Source of the DNA: Sphingobacteriales bacterium
GTDB lineage: Bacteria > Bacteroidota > Bacteroidia > Sphingobacteriales > Sphingobacteriaceae
Assembly (NCBI GenBank): GCA_004293485.1
Contig: RDYW01000046.1
Location: 1 to 48,943, forward strand
Direction of reading: 5' to 3'
DNA: 48,943 bases
Notes under the pieces: generated by a model
What the model saw: the letters and a program-made list of their open reading frames with translations, nothing else
The model's database searches: none
What the model was told of the DNA's origin: nothing
Shown: positions 45,939-48,943 of the stretch, piece after piece
Position numbering within the stretch: the stretch's first letter is position 1
How the letters are laid out: every line of letters begins with the position of its first letter
Made by a program: the position numbers and the translations under genes

Positions 45939-46280
45939 ATGAAATATTTTGAGACCAAGTTTATGGAAGAGGCGAACGAGTTTATAGCAGAACTTGACCC
46001 AAAGACTATCAAAAAAATATTTTACAACATTGACCTTGCTGAACAGACGAATGACCCGAAATTGTTTAAGAAATTACAAAATGACATTTGGGAAATTCGT
46101 ACAAAATTTGGTGGACTTCAAATTAGATTGCTTGCATTTTGGGACAAGTCAAACAACAAGGAAACATTGGTAATTGCTACTCACGGCTTCATAAAGAAAG
46201 TTGACAAAGTGCCAGCAAACGAAATTGACCGAGCAGAAAGACTGAGAAACAAATATTTTAACAACAAATCTAAAAAATAG
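45939..46280 (+). CDS. higB: HigB-type toxin (Gp49-like, RelE superfamily)
   Basis: A 113-aa toxin of the phage-derived Gp49-like/HigB group. The core reads FIAELDPKTIKKIFYNIDLA, NDIWEIRTKFGGLQIRLLAF and ATHGFIKKVDKVPANEIDRA. The basic residues (R54 region, K, H) are those used for ribosome-dependent mRNA cleavage in this family. It is encoded before its antitoxin, the usual higBA order, with 5 bases between. It lies in the cassette between sites B and C. Confidence 0.88.
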   Translation: MKYFETKFMEEANEFIAELDPKTIKKIFYNIDLAEQTNDPKLFKKLQNDIWEIRTKFGGLQIRLLAFWDKSNNKETLVIATHGFIKKVDKVPANEIDRAERLRNKYFNNKSKK

Positions 46281-46285
46281 AAAAT

Positions 46286-46612
46286 ATGGCAACGAAGGAA
46301 ATTAAGACCTATCCGCTTACCGAAATGAAAGACAAGTATATCGGCAAAGTTGGGACAGCAGACCGTGACGAATACGAATACGAACTTCGTATGGACGTGT
46401 TAGGAAAAATGATTAAATCCGCAAGACAAGAACGACACTTGACACAAGAAGAACTTGGTAAGCTTGTTGGAGTGCAAAAGGCTCAAATTTCTAAACTTGA
46501 AAGTAGTGCCAATAGTGCGACAATTGACACCGTTTTAAGGGTATTCAGAGCATTAAAAGCTGAAATTAATTTTAACGTAAAACTTGAAGACAACTTTATT
46601 AAACTTGCTTGA
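46286..46612 (+). CDS. higA: HigA-type antitoxin (XRE HTH)
   Basis: A 108-aa antitoxin with a C-terminal Xre-type helix-turn-helix (RQERHLTQEELGKLVGVQKA, ISKLESSANSATIDTVLRVF). It should neutralise the toxin and repress the operon at the palindrome 45882-45899. Its stop is 18 bases from site C. Confidence 0.9.
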   Translation: MATKEIKTYPLTEMKDKYIGKVGTADRDEYEYELRMDVLGKMIKSARQERHLTQEELGKLVGVQKAQISKLESSANSATIDTVLRVFRALKAEINFNVKLEDNFIKLA

Positions 46613-46630
46613 CAGAAAAAAAAGCCAAAC

Positions 46631-46762
46631 GCATAACACGGGTTTGGCAAAAGTGGCGGTTCAGTGCTCCGCAGACACATTTGTGGTAAATCAAAGTCTG
46701 GTTCTCCGCATCAACTTTTGTGCTAAAAATCCGCCACTACGCTAAGCTCGAAAACGTTAGCT
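46631..46762 (+). repeat. attC-like site C (132 bp)
   Basis: The left box is gcataacacggg and the right box is gctcgaaaac-GTTAGCT (G at 46756). The arms agtggcgg/ccgccact pair perfectly, extended by ttggc/gctaa. The centre contains gcatcaacttttgtgct, shared word for word with site D. Confidence 0.72.
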
Positions 46763-46814
46763 GTCATGGTAACGGACGAGCGACTAACCAAATTCGAAAA
46801 TTATTCCTTAAAAA

Positions 46815-47399
46815 ATGCTCGACAAGCTAAAAACATATTGTAAAACAGTTGTACCCCTGACTGACGAGGAATTAAGTCTTATTGACAAGTATTTTGAAGT
46901 TAAGAAGATTAAAAAAAAATACTTTTTACTTCAAGACGGAAATGTTTGCAACTTCATTGGCTTTATTGCTAAAGGCACTATCAGGCATTTTCATATTAAA
47001 GAAGGTAGTGAAAAGACCTGTGATATTTCTTTTGAAAATTCTTGGGTAACTGATTTTCAAAGTTTTAGTCATAGCACCTCTTGCATAATGAACTTGCAAG
47101 TAATGGATGACACTACAGTATTTCTTATCAAGAAAGAAAATCTCTATAAATTATACACCGAGTGCACTAAATATGAAACTTTTGGCAGACTGATGGCAGA
47201 ACAAGTAGCTCAAAGAGCAACAGAAATTGCAATGTCGCTTTCCTCTGAAAAGCCAGAGGAACGTTTTCAAAATTTGCTAAAAAAACAACCCGACCTATTT
47301 CAAAGAGTTCCTCAAAAATATATAGCCAATTTTTTAGGCATAAGTCCAGAGAGTTTAAGCAGAATCCAAAAGCGAGTTCATAATAAACTAAAATCTTAA
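46815..47399 (+). CDS. Crp/Fnr-family transcription regulator
   Basis: A 194-aa regulator: cyclic-nucleotide-binding-like beta barrel (about 1-120, KKKYFLLQDGNVCNFIGFIA, AKGTIRHFHIKEG) and a C-terminal winged helix (FQRVPQKYIANFLGISPESLSRIQKR). The Arg that contacts cAMP phosphate is not evident, as in many Bacteroidota members that bind unknown ligands. It starts 52 bases after site C and precedes an exported protein gene by 63 bases, which it may regulate. Confidence 0.88.
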   Translation: MLDKLKTYCKTVVPLTDEELSLIDKYFEVKKIKKKYFLLQDGNVCNFIGFIAKGTIRHFHIKEGSEKTCDISFENSWVTDFQSFSHSTSCIMNLQVMDDTTVFLIKKENLYKLYTECTKYETFGRLMAEQVAQRATEIAMSLSSEKPEERFQNLLKKQPDLFQRVPQKYIANFLGISPESLSRIQKRVHNKLKS

Positions 47400-47462
47400 C
47401 TTAAGTCATCGTCTTTCGCCAATTGTCATCGCACCTTTGTATTTCATTAAAACAAGTAAAAA

Positions 47463-48209
47463 ATGAAATACAAATTATTCACCTTAATCATTATAGCAAT
47501 GACATTTACGAACAGCCTAAAAGCACAGCAATTAGACTTTACAAAAGTCAAAACCTATGAACATCAATTGGACGATGTAATTGAAATTATTGACACAACC
47601 CAATTGAAAATTAAACTCAATAAAGTTGAACAAAAATTCCAAAAAGAGCCGACAGAATTAAATAAAGTACGTCTTGGGATAATCTACCATGAAACGGCAT
47701 TAAACCTTGGGTTCTTATCAAAAACAACTTTCAAAGGATACGCAAAAAAAAGTTATGATATTTTAAGTGAATTGTCTGTTGATTCAAATACTACAAAAGA
47801 ATTGTTACCATTCATTTCCTCATATTGTGCATCAGCACTGTCTTTGCAGGGTGGCGAAACAATGAAACTAAGTTTAGTTGACGATGCCTTTAAACTGTTT
47901 GAAGAGAGTATTCAAAAATATAGCGACATAAGTTGTTATCCTGAGTTTTTGAGAGGAAGTGTTGCAGAAAATTTGCCTTGGTTTTTCTTCTCAAAAAGAA
48001 AATATGGTAAAATAGATATGCAATCAATAATAGACAAGCATAATACAAATAGTGAATATGCTAATTGGAAGGTTATGAGTTTTGTATATTGGGCTTGGGC
48101 AAATAAAAGACAAGGTGGTAAATACAAAGCTCAATCTTTGATTTATCTTGAAAAAGCCATTGCATTAGACCCTGATTATAAGGCGGGACGTCAACGAGCA
48201 GAAGACTAA
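47463..48209 (+). CDS. Exported TPR-like hypothetical protein
   Basis: A 248-aa protein with a signal peptide (1-21, ending LKAQ). The body is alpha-helical with TPR-like spacing and a clear last unit (QSLIYLEKAIALDPDYKAG). The region between it and the Crp/Fnr gene has a -7-like cacctttg (47432-47439) and two gtcatcg direct repeats. I do not recognise the family. It is the second gene in the cassette between sites C and D. Confidence 0.65.
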   Translation: MKYKLFTLIIIAMTFTNSLKAQQLDFTKVKTYEHQLDDVIEIIDTTQLKIKLNKVEQKFQKEPTELNKVRLGIIYHETALNLGFLSKTTFKGYAKKSYDILSELSVDSNTTKELLPFISSYCASALSLQGGETMKLSLVDDAFKLFEESIQKYSDISCYPEFLRGSVAENLPWFFFSKRKYGKIDMQSIIDKHNTNSEYANWKVMSFVYWAWANKRQGGKYKAQSLIYLEKAIALDPDYKAGRQRAED

Positions 48210-48265
48210 AAAGCTAAAATGAATAAATATACAGACTAGAAAAATTGGCTAAAAAAACAACGAAA

Positions 48266-48396
48266 CGCTAACAGGCGATTGGCAAAAAAGCGGATTCAGT
48301 TGTTCATTGAACATTTTATCACGCATCAACTTTTGTGCTGGGTTAAAGTTTAGTGCTTCGAAATCCGCTTCTTCGCCAAGCGCCAAAACATTAGGG
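48266..48396 (+). repeat. attC-like site D (131 bp)
   Basis: The left box is cgctaacaggcg. The arms aagcggatt/aatccgctt (9 bp), ttggc/gccaa and ggcg/cgcc pair. The right box is gcgccaaaac-ATTAGGG, where the conserved G of GTT is replaced by A at 48390, so this site may be dead. It shares gcatcaacttttgtgct with site C. Confidence 0.65.
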
Positions 48397-48425
48397 GTTA
48401 TGCTATTACAACCTAAGAAATTTAA

Positions 48426-48690
48426 ATGCCTGAACTAAACGACATATCAAAAATATACTTTTACCTTCTTCATCAAATTGAACTTGATGAAAATAGTTTG
48501 GTCTATACAATTGTACACAAGTATTTAGAAACTTTGGATGCTTTGTCAAGAATAGGAAATAGTGGGATTTGTGTTTTTGACTTTTTTAAAAAAGGACACA
48601 TTTTTTACTCCTCAAACTATGGTGAATTACTTGACTATAGCATTTGCAAAAACAAAAAACATTTTACACATTTGCACACCGAAAAAAACT
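48426..48690 (+). pseudogene. Truncated regulator-like gene (PAS-like N-terminus), fused to tRNA-Pro
   Basis: An open frame of about 88 codons (MPELNDISKIYFYLLHQIEL, GNSGICVFDFFKKGHIFYSS, NYGELLDYS) looks like the N-terminal sensor part of Bacteroidota LuxR-type regulators. It has no DNA-binding domain: the frame runs straight into tRNA-Pro at 48691. The gene is therefore cut off, and its 3' part is missing from the window. It starts 30 bases after site D, as another cassette gene would. Confidence 0.5.
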
Positions 48691-48764
48691 CGGGATGTAG
48701 CGTAGCCCGGTATCGCGTCAGCATGGGGTGCTGGAGGTCGCAGGTTCGAATCCTGCCATCCCGA
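48691..48764 (+). tRNA. tRNA-Pro (GGG)
   Basis: A 74-base cloverleaf: acceptor cgggatg/catcccg, D arm with agcccggta, anticodon stem tcagc/gctgg around loop atggggt (anticodon GGG), T arm caggttcgaatcctg. The CCA is not encoded. It is followed by a terminator at 48793. It directly abuts the broken regulator gene, with no promoter of its own visible. Confidence 0.93.
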
Positions 48765-48792
48765 CAAAAAATTACTTCTTAGATAAAAATTT

Positions 48793-48818
48793 ATGGGTAA
48801 TATTTACCCATTTTTTTT
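48793..48818 (+). terminator. Rho-independent terminator after tRNA-Pro
   Basis: An 8-bp stem atgggtaa/ttacccat with a 3-base loop is followed by T8, 28 bases after the tRNA. Confidence 0.82.
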
Positions 48819-48845
48819 ATAAAATTTTTTAACAAACAATTTACC

Positions 48846-48943
48846 GCTGTGTTCAACTGATAAGTGCAACACTTACCTTAAGCTGTAAAAATACTTCATT
48901 AGGAGTTAGATAACCAAATTTTCTTACAGGTCTGTTATTTAAT
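48846..48943 (-). mobile_element. 3' end of a second IS30-family copy
   Basis: 48846-48940 is the exact reverse complement of 1-95. The element points out of the window, so both window ends sit in the same repeated IS, in opposite orientation. Confidence 0.8.
48853..48942 (-). CDS. IS30-family transposase, C-terminal fragment
   Basis: The minus-strand frame entering from the right edge gives LNNRPVRKFGYLTPNEVF and then ALIS before the stop. It is the same as the left-edge fragment plus one more residue. Confidence 0.75.
   Translation of the reverse strand, partial: LNNRPVRKFGYLTPNEVFLQLKVSVALIS

Noticed and set aside
44592-48396. CRISPR array
   Set aside because: The repeats are ~130 bp, imperfectly palindromic, vary in sequence and are 0.9-1.6 kb apart with genes between; no cas genes are present.
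48691-48782. C-terminal continuation of the regulator-like frame
   Set aside because: These codons are the tRNA-Pro gene read as protein, so the frame is a truncation and not a longer protein.

Overview
The window is a low-GC stretch of a Bacteroidota (Bacteroidetes) chromosome. The evidence is two proteins with C-terminal type IX secretion (T9SS) sorting domains, Bacteroidota-restricted families (DUF4292, DUF4293, DUF1800 next to DUF1501), the ArgF'-type carbamoyltransferase, and promoters of the Bacteroidota form TTTG-N19-TAnnTTTG. I cannot name the genus. Both ends lie inside the 3' end of the same IS30-family element, in opposite orientation. The contig probably stops where an assembler met a multicopy insertion sequence.

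Layout. Positions 1-95: IS30 end. 426-5912: secreted-protein operon (T9SS protein with FN3, Calx-beta/DUF1800 protein, Tat-exported DUF1501 protein). 6091-6969: era. 7082-7266: tRNA-fMet and tRNA-Glu. 7396-7525: a structured dispersed repeat with a second copy at 21884-21963. 7679-9357: J-domain/KTSC protein and M16 peptidase. 9505-19286: a long minus-strand row (amidohydrolase, acylphosphatase, flippase, dut, then an inserted RloA/RloB-type defence pair, TPR protein, DUF4292 lipoprotein, EnvC-like protein, smpB). 19611-24544: pnp, mgtE, bioB. 24574-25305: a RAYT transposase gene between two pairs of REP hairpins. 25380-42992: mostly housekeeping and surface genes (metallophosphoesterase, UbiA-like protein, maf, kdsC, iscX, fdx, pcm, SDR, secreted FAD protein, beta-helix T9SS protein, serine hydrolase, psd, DUF4293, argF', argD, secreted GH13 enzyme).

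The most unusual part is the right-hand 5.6 kb. An IS3-family element (43080-44591) abuts a row of four ~132-bp imperfect palindromes (44592-44712, 45707-45838, 46631-46762, 48266-48396). They share the left-end form cGCnnAACA and the right-end form AAAAC-GTT, and they separate short co-oriented accessory genes: a 58-aa protein plus a GIY-YIG nuclease-like protein, a HigBA-type toxin-antitoxin pair, and a Crp/Fnr regulator plus an exported protein. This looks like an integron cassette array without its integrase (a CALIN). It ends in a 5' fragment of a regulator gene fused to tRNA-Pro, a terminator and the second IS30 end.

How genes work together: fdx and iscX belong to iron-sulfur cluster assembly; argF' and argD to arginine synthesis; the flippase, EnvC-like protein and lipoprotein to envelope building; era, smpB and pnp to RNA and ribosome maintenance. 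The accessory layer consists of RloAB, HigBA, RAYT/REP, IS3, IS30 and the cassette-like array.
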